NCBI GenBank assembly: GCA_017881265.1
Contig: JADGRA010000068.1
Coordinates: 1 to 64,000, forward strand
DNA length: 64,000 nucleotides
Reading direction: 5' to 3'
From: Myxococcaceae bacterium
GTDB taxonomy: Bacteria > Myxococcota > Myxococcia > Myxococcales > Myxococcaceae
The translations under genes and the position numbers were made by a program. This document shows positions 25,764 through 34,661 of the stretch, in pieces. The stretch's first letter is position 1. The number at the start of each line of letters is the position of its first letter. The notes under the pieces were generated by a model. It had not been told where the DNA came from and searched no databases. It saw only the letters and a program-made list of their open reading frames with translations.

Positions 25764-26959
25764 GTCGGTTGGGTGTTTGCATCGTCGGTGCAGGTGGAGC
25801 CGTGGCCAGCACGGTAATCGCGGGGGTCGCGTTGATGAAGCGCGGCCTTTCTCCGAAGGTCGGAATGGTCACCGAGACCGAACTCGGCAAGCGGCTGGCC
25901 TGTGCGCCGCTCGACAGCCTGGTGTTCGGCGGCTGGGACCTCCGCGGAGATGACCTCTTCGAGGCGGCGATGCGCGAGCGCATCGTCCCGGAGAACCTCC
26001 TCCGGCAGGTCGAGCCGGAGCTGCGCGCCATCAAGCCCTGGCCGGGCGTGGTGTCCTCCAAGTTCCTCAAGTCGACGTCCGGTAGCCACGTCGTCGCGGC
26101 GCGGAACCAGCGCGAGGAGCTCGAGTTCCTGGCCCGCGACGTCAAGGACTTCAAGCAGGCCCACAAGCTCGAGCGGGTGGTCATCGTCAACCTGACCTCG
26201 ACCGAGAAATACGCGGAGGCCTCCGAGGTGCACCGCAGCGTCGCCGCCTTCGAGGCGGGCCTCAACCGCAGCGACGAGCGGATTAGCCCGGCGATGAAGT
26301 TCCTCTACCTGGCCTGCAAGCTGGGAGCGCCGCACGTCAACTTCACCCCCAGCCTGACCAAGGTCCCGGCCCTCGAGACGCTGGCACAGAACTCCGGCAT
26401 CCCCATCGCCGGCGAGGACGGCAAGACGGGTCAGACCTTCCTCAAGACGGCCCTGGCCCCGGCCTTCCGGGTGCGCGAGCTGATGGTGGAGGGCTGGTTC
26501 TCCGCCAACATCCTCGGCAATAACGACGGCAAGGTGCTCGACGACCCGGAGAGCAACAAGACCAAGGTGGCGAGCAAGCTCTCCGTCCTCGACGAGATTC
26601 TCGGCTACGAGGTGAGCGACCACCAGGTCCACATCAACTACTACCGGCCCCGCGGCGACGAGAAGGAAGCCTGGGACAACATCGACCTGGTCGGCTTTCT
26701 GGGCCAGAAGATGCAGCTCAAAATCAACTTCCTGTGCAAGGACTCCATCCTCGCTGCGCCGCTGGTCGTCGACCTGGTGCGGCTGGTGGACGTCGCCCAC
26801 CGCGCCGGCGAGCGCGGCATCCAGCACCAGCTCTCGCTATTCTTCAAGGCGCCCTACCACAGCGAGGGCGAGCGCGCGGTCAATGACCTCTTCAAGCAGC
26901 AGGCGATGCTGCAGGAGTGGGTCGAGAAGCTGACCCGCCGTCCGCGCGCAGCGGTCTAG
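25760..26959 (+). CDS. Inositol-3-phosphate synthase (INO1 family)
   Basis: 399 residues. GVCIVGAGGAVASTVIAG binds NAD. VIVNLTSTEKYAE, the central AGEDGKTGQTFLKTALAP (catalytic Lys region), SANILGNNDGKVLDDP and NFLCKDSILAAPLVVDLVRL are the hallmarks of the bacterial/archaeal INO1 form. It converts glucose 6-phosphate to 1L-myo-inositol 1-phosphate, the only de novo route to inositol. ATG overlaps the preceding TGA, so it is coupled to the GH3 gene. The inositol monophosphatase three genes downstream would complete myo-inositol formation. Confidence 0.93.
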   Translation: MSRLGVCIVGAGGAVASTVIAGVALMKRGLSPKVGMVTETELGKRLACAPLDSLVFGGWDLRGDDLFEAAMRERIVPENLLRQVEPELRAIKPWPGVVSSKFLKSTSGSHVVAARNQREELEFLARDVKDFKQAHKLERVVIVNLTSTEKYAEASEVHRSVAAFEAGLNRSDERISPAMKFLYLACKLGAPHVNFTPSLTKVPALETLAQNSGIPIAGEDGKTGQTFLKTALAPAFRVRELMVEGWFSANILGNNDGKVLDDPESNKTKVASKLSVLDEILGYEVSDHQVHINYYRPRGDEKEAWDNIDLVGFLGQKMQLKINFLCKDSILAAPLVVDLVRLVDVAHRAGERGIQHQLSLFFKAPYHSEGERAVNDLFKQQAMLQEWVEKLTRRPRAAV

Positions 26960-27016
26960 GGTGCGGTGGCGTCGCTGCCCGCCGCATGGCGCGACCTCCC
27001 GTCGCGCGGAGTCAAC

Positions 27017-28342
27017 GTGACACAGCCTCTCGCCATTCACGGCGGAAGCGCCGCCGTGCCGGCCAGCGCCCACGTGCGCTGGCCCGTCCTGCAGGCCGAG
27101 GACCGCCAGGCGGTGCTGGGCGTGCTGGACCGGGGCATCCTCTCCGGGCAATTCGCACCCGAAGTCCGTGGGCTGGAGCGCGAGTTCGCCGCCTTCGCCG
27201 GCGCCAAGCATTGCGTCGCCGTCAACAGCGGCACGGCGGCGCTGCACATCGCCCTGGCCGCCGCCGGCGTGGGCCCAGGCGACGAAGTCCTCGTCCCGGC
27301 CTTCACCTTCGTCGCCACCGCCCTGGCCGTCATGCACCAGGGCGCCGTGCCCGTCTTCGTCGACGTGGAGCCGCGGACGTTCGGCATGGACCCGGCCCTG
27401 CTGGAGGCCGCCGTCACGCCTCGCACCAAGGCCGTCGTGCCGGTGCACCTGCACGGTGTGCCGTGCCAGCTGCAGCCCATTGCCGACTTTGCCGCCCGCC
27501 ATGGCCTTCTTCTCATCGAGGACGCGGCCCAGGCGCACGGCGCCCGGTACCGCGACCGGACGGTGGGCACCATTGGCGCAGCCGGGTGCTTCAGCCTGCA
27601 GTCCTCGAAAAGCCTCGCCTGCGGCGAGGGCGGCCTCCTCATCACCGACGACAACGCGCTCTACCGTCGAGCGCTGCAGGCCCGGATGTTCGGCGAGGAC
27701 AGCCGGCCCGAGGACGAGGCCGGCTACGACCTCACCCACCCCCTGGACGGCAACCGCGCCTACGACTCGGCCAGCCTCGGCTGGAACTACCGCATCACCG
27801 AGATGTCGGCCGCCCTGGCGCGCTCGCAGCTCCGGCGCCTGGCAGGGTGGAACGAGAACGCCCTCGGCAACGCGGAGTTGCTGAGCCGGCGCCTGCGCGA
27901 GCTCCCCGGCGTCACCCCGCCCGAGGTGCCGCGCGACTGCGTTCCGGCCTTTCACAAGTACCGCGTGCAGCTGGACGCCCGGGCCTTGGGCCTGCAGGCC
28001 CCGCCGTCGGCCGTGCGCGACGCCATGGTGCGGGCGCTGCGGGCGGAGGGCTGCGAGGTGGTGCTGTGGCAAACCCGCCCCGTCCCCGGACAGACGCTGT
28101 TCCAGAAGCTGGAGGCGCAGCGCGCCGCGCGCACCGTCCAGGGGGAGCGGCCCGTCAGCTACGCGCTCTCCCAGTACCCGGAGACGACGCGCATCCTCGA
28201 GCGTTCCTTGTGTCTCTTCTCCCAGACGTACCCCATCGCCCCGCAGCCGCGGGCGCTGGTGGAGGCCTACGCCGAGGCCTTCGCCCGGGTGTGGCTGCGG
28301 CTGGGCGAGGTGCTGGGCCCGGCGAAAGCGGCAGGCGGGTGA
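27017..28342 (+). CDS. DegT/DnrJ/EryC1/StrS aminotransferase
   Basis: 441 residues from GTG 27017, preceded by GGAG. A GTG at 26966 is possible but the family begins as here (PLAIHGGSAAVP). NSGTAALHIALAAAGVGPGDEV binds PLP phosphate. VPVHLHG, IEDAAQAHGARY and FSLQSSKSLACGEGG follow, the last containing the PLP Schiff-base Lys at about residue 198. It is closest in pattern to AHBA synthase and streptomycin-type aminotransferases, which aminate keto-sugars or keto-inositols. The inositol synthase and monophosphatase in the same operon favour an inosose substrate (inference). Its stop overlaps the next GTG. Confidence 0.92.
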   Translation: MTQPLAIHGGSAAVPASAHVRWPVLQAEDRQAVLGVLDRGILSGQFAPEVRGLEREFAAFAGAKHCVAVNSGTAALHIALAAAGVGPGDEVLVPAFTFVATALAVMHQGAVPVFVDVEPRTFGMDPALLEAAVTPRTKAVVPVHLHGVPCQLQPIADFAARHGLLLIEDAAQAHGARYRDRTVGTIGAAGCFSLQSSKSLACGEGGLLITDDNALYRRALQARMFGEDSRPEDEAGYDLTHPLDGNRAYDSASLGWNYRITEMSAALARSQLRRLAGWNENALGNAELLSRRLRELPGVTPPEVPRDCVPAFHKYRVQLDARALGLQAPPSAVRDAMVRALRAEGCEVVLWQTRPVPGQTLFQKLEAQRAARTVQGERPVSYALSQYPETTRILERSLCLFSQTYPIAPQPRALVEAYAEAFARVWLRLGEVLGPAKAAGG

Positions 28343-29331
28343 AGTTCCCCTCACCCCGAGAGCTCCTCGCGCAGCCCGTGGTTCGCCTGGCTATGGGCGT
28401 GCTGGGCGCCGGCGTCCTGGCCTTGGCGGTGTGGGGCGCGGGCGCCCAGGCCGTCCTCACCGGACTCGGCGAAAGCCTTCACGCCGTGCCCGTTGTGGCG
28501 GCGCTGGAAGGCCTCTTCCTCTGCTTCAGCGTGCTTGCCCTGCGCGCCCTGTACGGAGAGGACGCGGCCCGCGTCTCCTTCCGCCAGTGGCTGAGGGCGG
28601 GCGCCCTGGGGTACGCCCTCGGGGCGGTGCTTCCTTTGGGCCGGGCCGCCGCCGAGGCCGCCCGCGCCGTCCTCCTCGGGCGCTCGGTCGGCGGGGCCCG
28701 CGCCGCGGTGGCTGCGGTGCAGATTCAAGGGGTGACGTTGCTGGCCAACGCGCTTCTCTCCATGCTGGCCGCCGGTGCCGCCCTGACGCTGCTGGGCATC
28801 GGGGCCATCAGCGCCCTCATTTTCGCCAATGCCGTGGCGGCGGCCGTCCTGGGCGCCGGCATCCTCGTCGTCCGCCAGCGGGCCAGGCCGGGACGTTTCC
28901 TCGGGGGCCTGTCGAAGCGCGGGCGGGCCTTCGGGCTGCAATTCGACGCCATCGCGGGCGCCTCGCGGAATAACCTCCTGCTGTCGTCGCTGTGGGAGCT
29001 GGCCGCCCGCGCCGTCATCGTCGTCCAGTGTGGCGTGGCCCTGTCGGCCATCCACCACCCGTCCTCGGCGGGGACGACACTGGTGGCCCGGGGCATGCTC
29101 ACCCTGGGGAGTGCACTGGGGGACTTCATCCCGGCCCAGCTTGGGGGCACCGAGGCAACGCTGGTGCTGGGCGCATCGGCGCTGGGCCTGACGGCGGCCA
29201 GCGCGGCAGCGCTTGCCCTCCTCATCCACGGCTCGCAGCTGGCGTTGGCCCTCGTCTGCGCCCTGGTGACGTTTGCCGTGCCGGCGGAGCGCCGGGTGGT
29301 ACCCCCCGTGCTGGAACTTGGGCCGCCATGA
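28339..29331 (+). CDS. LPG_synthase_TM / UPF0104-type flippase-like membrane protein
   Basis: 330 residues from a GTG at 28339 overlapping the aminotransferase stop. About eight hydrophobic segments (LAMGVLGAGVLALAVWGAG, VVAALEGLFLCFSVLALRAL, ISALIFANAVAAAVLGAGI, AAALALLIHGSQLALALVCA). The short QLGGTEATLVLG motif near the C-terminus matches the lysylphosphatidylglycerol-synthase transmembrane family. Members flip aminoacylated or glycosylated lipids or carry uncertain transport roles. No synthetase domain is attached. In this operon it probably moves the lipid-linked product across the inner membrane. Confidence 0.72.
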   Translation: MKFPSPRELLAQPVVRLAMGVLGAGVLALAVWGAGAQAVLTGLGESLHAVPVVAALEGLFLCFSVLALRALYGEDAARVSFRQWLRAGALGYALGAVLPLGRAAAEAARAVLLGRSVGGARAAVAAVQIQGVTLLANALLSMLAAGAALTLLGIGAISALIFANAVAAAVLGAGILVVRQRARPGRFLGGLSKRGRAFGLQFDAIAGASRNNLLLSSLWELAARAVIVVQCGVALSAIHHPSSAGTTLVARGMLTLGSALGDFIPAQLGGTEATLVLGASALGLTAASAAALALLIHGSQLALALVCALVTFAVPAERRVVPPVLELGPP

Positions 29332-30119
29332 GGCCACTCGGCGATGCGGAGCGCTCCTCCTGGAAGGAGACCGCTCTCCTCGCCGTGCGCGGCGCGGGCC
29401 AAATCCAGCTCGAGCGCTTCGGCACGGCCAGCGTCGAGCGCAAGGGGCTGGCCGACATCACCACCGACGTGGACGGGGCCTGCGAGCGTTACGTCGTCGA
29501 GCTGGTCCACGAGCGGCACCCGGGCCATGAAGTCCTCGGGGAGGAAGGCAGCGCCGGGCCGGTCGGGGCGAGCCACCTGTGGATTGTGGACCCGCTGGAC
29601 GGCACCAAGAACTACGCCCATGGCTATGCGCGCTCGTGCATTTCACTCGCCCTGGCGGTGGACGGCGACGTCGTGCTGGGGGCCGTCTTCAGCGCCCGTG
29701 CGGGCGAACTGTTCCTGGCCGAGAAGGGGCGCGGGGCCACCCTCAACGGCAGCCCCATCCACGTGTCGGGCACCGAGACGCTGGAGCGGGCCATGGTGGC
29801 CAGCGCCCTCACCTATTCGGGCCGAGGCGCGGACCGGGCGCAGCTGGAGCGACTGGCGCAGTTTTTGGAGGCGGTGGAGGCGGTGCGTTCCGACGGGTGC
29901 GCCGCGCTGGACTTGTGCGACGTCGCCTGCGGGCGCTTCGACGCCTACTTCGAGCGGGGCCTGCACGCCTGGGACACGGCCGCCGGGGCCCTGCTTGTCG
30001 AGGAGGCCGGCGGGCGGGTAAGCAGCAGTCAGGGCGGCCCCCACAACCTGTTCGGCCGGGACACGGTTGCCACCAACGGCCGCCTGCATGCGGTGGTGCT
30101 GGCGTTGGTCGCTGCCTAG
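29328..30119 (+). CDS. Inositol monophosphatase family protein
   Basis: 263 residues, with ATG overlapping the previous stop. HPGHEVLGEEGS supplies the metal-binding Glu. LWIVDPLDGTKNYAHGY is the Asp-Pro-Leu-Asp-Gly-Thr core, and LHAWDTAAGALLVEEAGG is the WDxAAG motif near the C-terminus. All Mg-binding residues appear present. It would dephosphorylate the inositol phosphate made by the INO1 enzyme two genes upstream; other sugar-phosphate substrates are possible for this family. Confidence 0.93.
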   Translation: MRPLGDAERSSWKETALLAVRGAGQIQLERFGTASVERKGLADITTDVDGACERYVVELVHERHPGHEVLGEEGSAGPVGASHLWIVDPLDGTKNYAHGYARSCISLALAVDGDVVLGAVFSARAGELFLAEKGRGATLNGSPIHVSGTETLERAMVASALTYSGRGADRAQLERLAQFLEAVEAVRSDGCAALDLCDVACGRFDAYFERGLHAWDTAAGALLVEEAGGRVSSSQGGPHNLFGRDTVATNGRLHAVVLALVAA

Positions 30120-30123
30120 AGCC

Positions 30124-32643
30124 ATGCCCCAGGTGCCCGGCAAGCCTTGGTCGAGAGTCGGAGTCCGCCTTGCGGAGGCGTACGGGCGCTACATCGCCGT
30201 GGTGTGCGCACGCCCCGACCGGGCTGCCCTCGCCCTCGGCCTGCTCTGTCTTCCGGCGCTCCTGTTGAGTATTTCGTTCTTCAGCCACATTGAGGCGGGG
30301 CTGCAGGAGCTGCTGCCCCCGACGGCGCCGTCGGTGCGTGCGCTCAACACGCTGCATACGCTGGTGGGCGGCAAGTCCCACCTTGCCATCATCGCCCAGT
30401 CGAAGGACCCCACCGCCAACCAGCAATTCATCTCGGAGCTCACCGAACGACTGCAGGCCGCCAAGCTGCCCGAGGTGAGGAGCATCGAGGGCAACGTCAA
30501 GCGGGAGCGGGCTTGGCTGACGCGTCGGGCGCCGCTTCTCATTCCCCAGTCGGACTTTCGACGCCTGGTGAGCCGCTTCGACGAAGCAGTGCGTACCGAG
30601 ACGCAGCGGCGCAACCCGCTGCAGCTGGACCTGGGCGAGGACGAGCGCGCGCCACCGGTGGACTGGACGGCGGTGGAGAAGGAGTTCGACCAGGCCCTCG
30701 CCTCCGAGGACCGCTTCCCCAAGGGCTTCCTCGAGACGCCGGACGGGACGCTGGTGGTGGCGATTATTTGGCTCGCCGGGTCCGAGGTGGACCTCGGCCC
30801 CTCGGAGCGGCTGATGGCGGGCGTCCAGCGGGAAGTGGTCGCCCTCAGCCCGCGGTTCCCGGGCGTGCAGGTGTCCTACAACGGGGAGGTACCCAACCTC
30901 GTCGAGGAGCACGCCGCCATCCTCGCCGACCTGTCCATCTCCAGCCTCTTCGTGGTGGTGCTGGTGGGCGCGTTCATCTCGCTCTACTTCCGGTCGCTGC
31001 GGGCCGTCCTGACGGTGGTGCTGGTGCTGGCCCCCGGCCTCCTCTTCTCCTTCGCGCTCGGACGCCTCACCGTCGGCGGACTCAACTCCAACACCGCCTT
31101 CCTCGGGACCATCATCGCCGGCAACGGCATCAACTACCCGCTTCTCTTCCTGGCCTATTACCGCGCAGAACCGAAGGAACTCAGCATCCAGCACGCCCTG
31201 CGGGTGGCCGCCCGGCAGGCGCTGCCGGGCACGCTCGGTGCGGCCCTGGCCGCCTCGGCCGCTTACGGCGGGCTGGCCGCCTCGGACTTCCGGGGCTTCT
31301 CCCAGTTCGGAATCCTCGGCGGTCTGGGGATGGCCACCGTCTGGGTCTTCACCTACGTCGGCACGCCCATCTTCGTCGCGCTGCTGCGGCCCCCGCGCCG
31401 CGCGCAGCCCTCCACTGCCGTGCAGCAGCTGCTGCGCGCGTTCTTCTCCCGGGGCTGGCTCTCCTCCGGGCTGGCAGTGGCCTTCCTGGCCACCCTGCTC
31501 TTGTGGACGGGGTTGGGCGTGGGCCAGGCGCTGCACTCGGGCGTGTACGAGATGGACCTGCGCGTCATGCGCAACCAGGAGTCGTTGCGGGTGGGCAGCG
31601 CCTCCTGGGACGAGAGGATGAACGAGGTCTTCGGTCTCTGGCTGAACCCGGTGCTGGCGCTGGCGGAGGACCCCGGCCACCGGGAGCCCGCGGCCGCGGC
31701 CCTGCGCCGCGCCTTTGCCGACCGGGACCCGGGCGCCATCCAGACGGTGGACACCATCGAGAAGTTTGTCCCGGCGCTGGCCAGCCAACAGACCCGCCTG
31801 AAGGAATTGTCGCGCATCGCCGCGAAGGTCCGCCGCATCCCGGACCGCGACATTCCCGAGCGCCTGCGCCCCGACGTCCGGGCCTGGTTTGCCCAGGAGT
31901 CGCTCGAGCCAATTGAGTTAGCCGAAGTCCCCGAGCGCCTGGTGGGGGCCTTCCGAGAGGTATCTGGCCGGGTGGACCGGGTGGTCCTCGTCTACCCCTC
32001 CATCCATGTGGATTACAACGACGGGCACAACCTGTCGCGCTTTGCCGAGGTGGTGCGCTCGGCACCGCTGCCGCCGGATGTCATTGTCGGCGGCAGCTTC
32101 CTCTTCATGGCAGACATCCTCCAGCTGGTACGCGACCAGGCGCTGCACGTCGTGCTGGTGGTGGCGGCCCTGGTGTGCGTGCTGCTGCTCGGCATGTTCG
32201 CCCGCCGCCCCGGCCGGGCCCTGGTGAGCCTGGTCACCATGCTGCTGGCCGCCTTCTGCTCGCAGGCGGTAGTGCTGGCCCTGGGCATCAAAGTCAACCT
32301 CCTCAACTTCGCCGCTCTCCCCATCACCATCGGGGTGGGGACGGACTACGTGGTGAATCTCCTCGGGGCGATGAGCTCGCTGCGCGTCGACGCCCGCGGT
32401 GCTTGCGTCCGCATGGGCGGCGCCATCCTGCTGTGTTCGCTCACCACCGTCATCGGCTACTTCTCGCTGGTGCTGGCCAAGTCGGGCGCGCTGCGCAGCT
32501 TCGGCTGGGCGGCTGTCCTGGGAGAGTTGGTGGCCAGCCTGGCCGTGCTCTTGGTGCTTCCGGTCGCCCTCGGGACGCGGTTGGCGGGCGCGGTCCTGCC
32601 GCCGAGCTCGCTGCCTCCCTCGGCGAGCGAACCCACCACCTGA
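30124..32643 (+). CDS. MMPL/RND superfamily lipid transporter
   Basis: 839 residues. It has one N-terminal membrane helix, a periplasmic loop of about 250 residues, five helices (SSLFVVVLVGAFISLYF, LNSNTAFLGTIIAGNGINYP), a second loop, then five more (LHVVLVVAALVCVLLL, NFAALPITIGVGTDYVVNLL). This is the duplicated RND plan with the short periplasmic loops of MMPL proteins and hopanoid exporter HpnN. RND/MMPL members move lipids using proton force. As last gene of the operon, five bases after the phosphatase, it probably exports the product of the cluster to the outer membrane. Specificity is not visible. Confidence 0.88.
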   Translation: MPQVPGKPWSRVGVRLAEAYGRYIAVVCARPDRAALALGLLCLPALLLSISFFSHIEAGLQELLPPTAPSVRALNTLHTLVGGKSHLAIIAQSKDPTANQQFISELTERLQAAKLPEVRSIEGNVKRERAWLTRRAPLLIPQSDFRRLVSRFDEAVRTETQRRNPLQLDLGEDERAPPVDWTAVEKEFDQALASEDRFPKGFLETPDGTLVVAIIWLAGSEVDLGPSERLMAGVQREVVALSPRFPGVQVSYNGEVPNLVEEHAAILADLSISSLFVVVLVGAFISLYFRSLRAVLTVVLVLAPGLLFSFALGRLTVGGLNSNTAFLGTIIAGNGINYPLLFLAYYRAEPKELSIQHALRVAARQALPGTLGAALAASAAYGGLAASDFRGFSQFGILGGLGMATVWVFTYVGTPIFVALLRPPRRAQPSTAVQQLLRAFFSRGWLSSGLAVAFLATLLLWTGLGVGQALHSGVYEMDLRVMRNQESLRVGSASWDERMNEVFGLWLNPVLALAEDPGHREPAAAALRRAFADRDPGAIQTVDTIEKFVPALASQQTRLKELSRIAAKVRRIPDRDIPERLRPDVRAWFAQESLEPIELAEVPERLVGAFREVSGRVDRVVLVYPSIHVDYNDGHNLSRFAEVVRSAPLPPDVIVGGSFLFMADILQLVRDQALHVVLVVAALVCVLLLGMFARRPGRALVSLVTMLLAAFCSQAVVLALGIKVNLLNFAALPITIGVGTDYVVNLLGAMSSLRVDARGACVRMGGAILLCSLTTVIGYFSLVLAKSGALRSFGWAAVLGELVASLAVLLVLPVALGTRLAGAVLPPSSLPPSASEPTT

Positions 32644-32757
32644 GCCCCGCCTTGGAGACGGCGGCGAGGTCGACCAAAGCCGGCGCACTCCAATAGAAGA
32701 CGGGGAGCGACGCCGGTGTCGGCACCGCTCCCCGTTCAAGACATTACGGCAGACTCG

Positions 32758-34044
32758 CTACGGCGCTGGGACGCAGCCCGGAAGCAGATTCGGCGGCGAC
32801 AGCGTCGTCAGCGTCGACTCGTCTGGGAAGCTATAGGACCCATTGAAGGTGCTCGCCGTCGACTGGAAGGCAAACCACTGGAACACGGCCTCGTTCTGCG
32901 GGTGGTACGTCATGCCGTGCTTCTGGATGGAGAAGGTCGGCGTCGTGCTCAGCCCCTCGATGGCATCCCCTGTCTCGAGGTTGTTCTGGCACAGGCCGGA
33001 GGGTGACAGGTACCAGGGCGTGGCATTGTCGATGAACGGGTCGTTGAAGAGCTCGGACAGCTCGTGGCTGAGACCCGTGACGTCCTGGAAGCCACCGCTA
33101 AAAAGGCCGTTGGCAATCCAGCTCGAATAGTTCATGACGTAGAGGCGAGGCAGGTTGCCGTTGGCTGGGGTCCCGGGCTCGAAGTCATAGGAGTGGAACC
33201 CGAGCACGCAGCAGTTCCCGATGTTCCCCTCGTACAGGTAGACGTTGTTGAAGAGGAGCGTCGTGACGTCCTTGGTGGTCATGTCCCCGGCGAGCTCGGC
33301 CGCGCCGATGATGGTGGAGTTGTCGACCGGGTAAGTCGGCGGGAACAGCAGATTGCTAAAGACGTTTCCGTCGACGATTGCAAACAGCGGCGAACCATCC
33401 GGGTTGACGCCGAAGTACCAGTAGCCGTAGGGAATCTGCATCCGCCGCACTTGCTGCACGTCCGGGTTGAGCAGCGTGTGCCAGCCGCTGCCGTTGTCAC
33501 AGTCCTCGTTCCCGCCCTGGTCGCCCCCGCCGACGCGACTCAGGAACTCGTCGCGTTGAATCGCGTCGGTCCACTGCGTGCGGCCAGTGGTGTAGGGCCA
33601 CCGGTCGAAGATGGGGGACTGCAGAACTGGCTTGACGAGGGGCCGGGGGTCGAACGTGAGCTTGTGGCCATAACGGACGGCAACGGTGCCGTCCTTGTCT
33701 AGGAGGTCGACGATGACGGGGATGATGGGCGCATGGATGGTGGTGGTCCCGCCGCGCTCCGGAGGCCGCCCCACGATGGCGTAGGGCCAAACGCTCTGCG
33801 GGTTGCCGAAGTCGTCAAACCCGGGCGCGGTGAATTGCCCGGTCCAGTTCTTCAGCGAGTCGATGCCGGGCACGCCACTGGAGCTCGAGCTGTGGCTAAT
33901 GCCGCCGTAGCCCTTGTGGCCCGTCATGGCAGCCTCGCCTCTGGTTCCCGAATGTGGCTGGATGCCTTTCAGCAGTGCCCGCGGCAATTCCTGTGGGTCA
34001 GGAGTTGCGGCCATCAAGAGTGCGACGAGAGCAGTTGTCACCAT
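32758..34044 (-). CDS. Secreted protein with HExxE motif, possible metalloprotein
   Basis: 428 residues with a signal peptide (MVTTALVALLMAATPDPQ); GGGGGAGG lies just upstream of the ATG at 34044. Near residue 325, GLSHELSELFNDP looks like a metal-binding HExxE. The pattern HEL-E-DP-x-W-G-D-IEGL is seen in EXORDIUM/phosphate-induced-like and related secreted proteins where the His and Glu may bind zinc. The protein is rich in Tyr, Phe and Asn; GNCCVLGFHSYDF may form a disulphide. Probably an extracellular enzyme or structural protein. Single-gene unit, divergent from the T4SS locus. Confidence 0.65.
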   Translation of the reverse strand: MVTTALVALLMAATPDPQELPRALLKGIQPHSGTRGEAAMTGHKGYGGISHSSSSSGVPGIDSLKNWTGQFTAPGFDDFGNPQSVWPYAIVGRPPERGGTTTIHAPIIPVIVDLLDKDGTVAVRYGHKLTFDPRPLVKPVLQSPIFDRWPYTTGRTQWTDAIQRDEFLSRVGGGDQGGNEDCDNGSGWHTLLNPDVQQVRRMQIPYGYWYFGVNPDGSPLFAIVDGNVFSNLLFPPTYPVDNSTIIGAAELAGDMTTKDVTTLLFNNVYLYEGNIGNCCVLGFHSYDFEPGTPANGNLPRLYVMNYSSWIANGLFSGGFQDVTGLSHELSELFNDPFIDNATPWYLSPSGLCQNNLETGDAIEGLSTTPTFSIQKHGMTYHPQNEAVFQWFAFQSTASTFNGSYSFPDESTLTTLSPPNLLPGCVPAP

Positions 34045-34268
34045 GTTTGCCTCCCCCTCGGGGGTGATGTGGGTGCGGAACCCTCACACGGGCACATACG
34101 AAGGAGCAAGCGGCAAAACCTTCGGCGCCGCACGAAAGTTTGAGTCGCGATTGACCCACGTCCGAGGAGCGCGCTCGACACAGCGCGACATTCCCGGAGC
34201 TGGACCTTCGTCGCGCGCCACCCGCCGCCCGGACCCGCTCCACGAATGCGCTGGACCACGAGCCTTGC

Positions 34269-34312
34269 TTGACAGACGCAAATGAACTGTGGTTATTACC
34301 TATGTGAGTTCA
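34269..34312 (+). promoter_or_regulatory. Candidate promoter/operator for T4SS locus
   Basis: TTGACA (34269-34274) is a perfect -35. TATTAC (34294-34299), 19 bases on, is a weak -10. TGAACT (34283-34288) and AGTTCA (34307-34312) are inverted arms around the -10, an operator-like arrangement. The region is notably AT-rich. TGAGTTC (34305-34311) also occurs in the 16 kb promoter. The rest of 34045-34378 shows no gene. Confidence 0.4.
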
Positions 34313-34378
34313 GTTTGAGGTCCACAAGCAACTCAACAGGCTTCACCCCAGCAGCACCCACCCGCAAGGAGCTCCGCA

Positions 34379-34576
34379 ATGAACGCCAACAAGCAGAAGT
34401 TAGACGTCCTCGCCGTCAAGACCGTCAACGAGAAGGACTACTACACGCGCATTGGCGTGGCCTTCCCCCTCGACCACGGGGGCTTCAGCGTCCTCTTCGA
34501 CGCGCTGCCCACCAACGGCCGCGTCCTCCTACTCCCCGACCGGGACCGGCCCGCCGTCGCCGAGCTCGAGGGGTAG
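34379..34576 (+). CDS. Small protein of unknown function, first gene of T4SS region
   Basis: 65 residues, MNANKQKLDVLAVKTVNEKD then a beta-rich body (YYTRIGVAFPLDHGGFSVLF) and VLLLPDRDRP. AAGGAG sits nine bases before the ATG. Short beta proteins of this kind (DUF736-like, Ssb-like) occur on conjugative elements. Cytoplasmic. Function unknown. Confidence 0.7.
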   Translation: MNANKQKLDVLAVKTVNEKDYYTRIGVAFPLDHGGFSVLFDALPTNGRVLLLPDRDRPAVAELEG

Positions 34577-34661
34577 TCCCGGGCCCCTGGGAGCGCCCGA
34601 CGGCCAGGTCCAAGGCCGGGCGGGCGTTCCACCCAAAAAACCCCGGCAGGAGCCAGGTGCC

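Noticed and set aside
26917-28338. N-terminal extension of the flippase-like gene over the aminotransferase gene
   Set aside because: The region is the +1 shadow of an obvious DegT aminotransferase; the GTG at 28339 is the coupled start.
34045-34378. A search for a tRNA or attachment site at the T4SS boundary
   Set aside because: No clover-leaf or direct repeat pair matching 45.5-46 kb was visible by eye; island ends cannot be fixed from the window.
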